From JAFGIT01 sp016929465 [NCBI: Candidatus Coatesbacteria bacterium] (GTDB lineage Bacteria > B130-G9), in the NCBI GenBank assembly GCA_016929465.1, contig JAFGIT010000403.1, forward strand, positions 1 through 6,557: 6,557 nt of DNA, read 5' to 3'. Below the pieces are notes generated by a model, which was not told where the DNA came from, ran no database searches, and worked only from the letters and a program-made list of their open reading frames with translations. Every line of letters starts with the position of its first letter. Positions within the stretch are counted from its first letter, which is position 1. The position numbers and the translations under genes were made by a program. Positions 6,334 through 6,557 of the stretch are shown one piece after another.

Positions 6334-6365
6334 GGTCAAAAGGTCAATAGGTCAAGGGGTCAAAG
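6334..6365 (+). repeat. Four tandem 8-bp repeats, ggtcaaNN
   Basis: Units are ggtcaaaa, ggtcaata, ggtcaagg and ggtcaaag, starting 8 bp after the stop codon of the beta-helix gene. The first six bases are invariant and the last two vary. The 77 bases to 6442 are purine-rich and show no gene or T-tailed hairpin. Confidence 0.8.
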
Positions 6366-6441
6366 GAAGAAGGGGCATTCAGAGTCTGTCGGGTGGGAGA
6401 GAGAGAGGTTGGAATCCCTCCTTTTGATCCCCCCGAATGAA

Positions 6442-6557
6442 GAGGCTGTCTAATAAATGGCTTGGCGAGATTTTGGCTTCATGTTCACAAAATTATTTTA
6501 TCAAAATCCCGACAGATTGTCAATTTCAGGCAGGCCAATATCATTCGAATCGGATTC
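6442..6557 (-). mobile_element. Possible end of an insertion sequence running off the window
   Basis: gaggctgtctaataa (6442-6456) resembles terminal inverted repeats I know from several IS families (ends beginning GAGGCTGTCT or GAGACTGTCC). On the minus strand two short frames are open from the window edge: one reads NPIRMILACLKLTICRDF... and stops at 6485-6487, the other stops at 6501-6503. Either could be the last residues of a gene, for example a transposase lying 30-45 bp inside the IS end. I cannot see the other end, a target duplication or a catalytic motif, so this is only a suspicion. Otherwise this stretch has no recognised content. Confidence 0.22.

Noticed and set aside
6019-6453. 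144-codon plus-strand frame overlapping the end of the beta-helix gene
   Set aside because: It is out of frame with the clearly coding beta-helix sequence for most of its length and has no domain or ribosome binding site.

Overview
The window holds one run of five plus-strand genes: four conserved housekeeping genes, then a secreted surface-type protein. The base composition is moderately GC-rich. Starts include GTG, and the first three genes overlap. The last gene encodes an exported DUF1565/right-handed beta-helix protein of a kind common in genomes of uncultivated, mostly Gram-negative candidate phyla and of Planctomycetes-like bacteria. I infer an uncultured bacterium using the MEP isoprenoid pathway. 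The phylum cannot be fixed from this window.

Layout. 1-714 is the 3' part of dxs (1-deoxy-D-xylulose-5-phosphate synthase), cut by the left window edge. 674-1513 is tlyA (S4-domain 2'-O-ribose RNA methyltransferase), overlapping dxs by 41 nt. 1498-2370 is nadK (NAD kinase), overlapping tlyA by 16 nt. The dxs-tlyA-nadK order is a familiar bacterial gene neighbourhood and is almost certainly one transcript here. After an 88-nt gap with a small hairpin, 2459-4309 encodes a two-domain homocysteine S-methyltransferase / methylenetetrahydrofolate reductase of the YitJ type. NadK supplies NADP(H), which fits a biosynthetic operon for isoprenoid precursors, cofactors and one-carbon/methionine metabolism, but that functional link is inference.

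4310-4793 has no convincing gene. Its centre (about 4436-4647) is a nested, nearly symmetric inverted-repeat structure. Two divergent copies of a two-hairpin unit face each other around a perfect palindrome with 23-bp arms and a 3-nt loop. It looks like a REP/BIME-like or non-autonomous mobile repeat and is the most unusual object in the window. Downstream are a plausible sigma70-type promoter and a clear ribosome binding site for the next gene.

4794-6326 encodes a 510-residue exported protein: signal peptide, Ig-like module, DUF1565 segment, about six Gly-rich beta-helix coils with a recurrent cysteine, and a C-terminal segment like those ending many such proteins. 6327-6557 is non-coding as far as I can see. 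It has four tandem 8-bp repeats and, near the right edge, a sequence that may be the terminal inverted repeat of an insertion sequence continuing outside the window.

I found no tRNA, rRNA, CRISPR array or clearly new defence or biosynthetic system. The main leads are the nested repeat at 4436-4647 and the cysteine ladder in the beta-helix protein.
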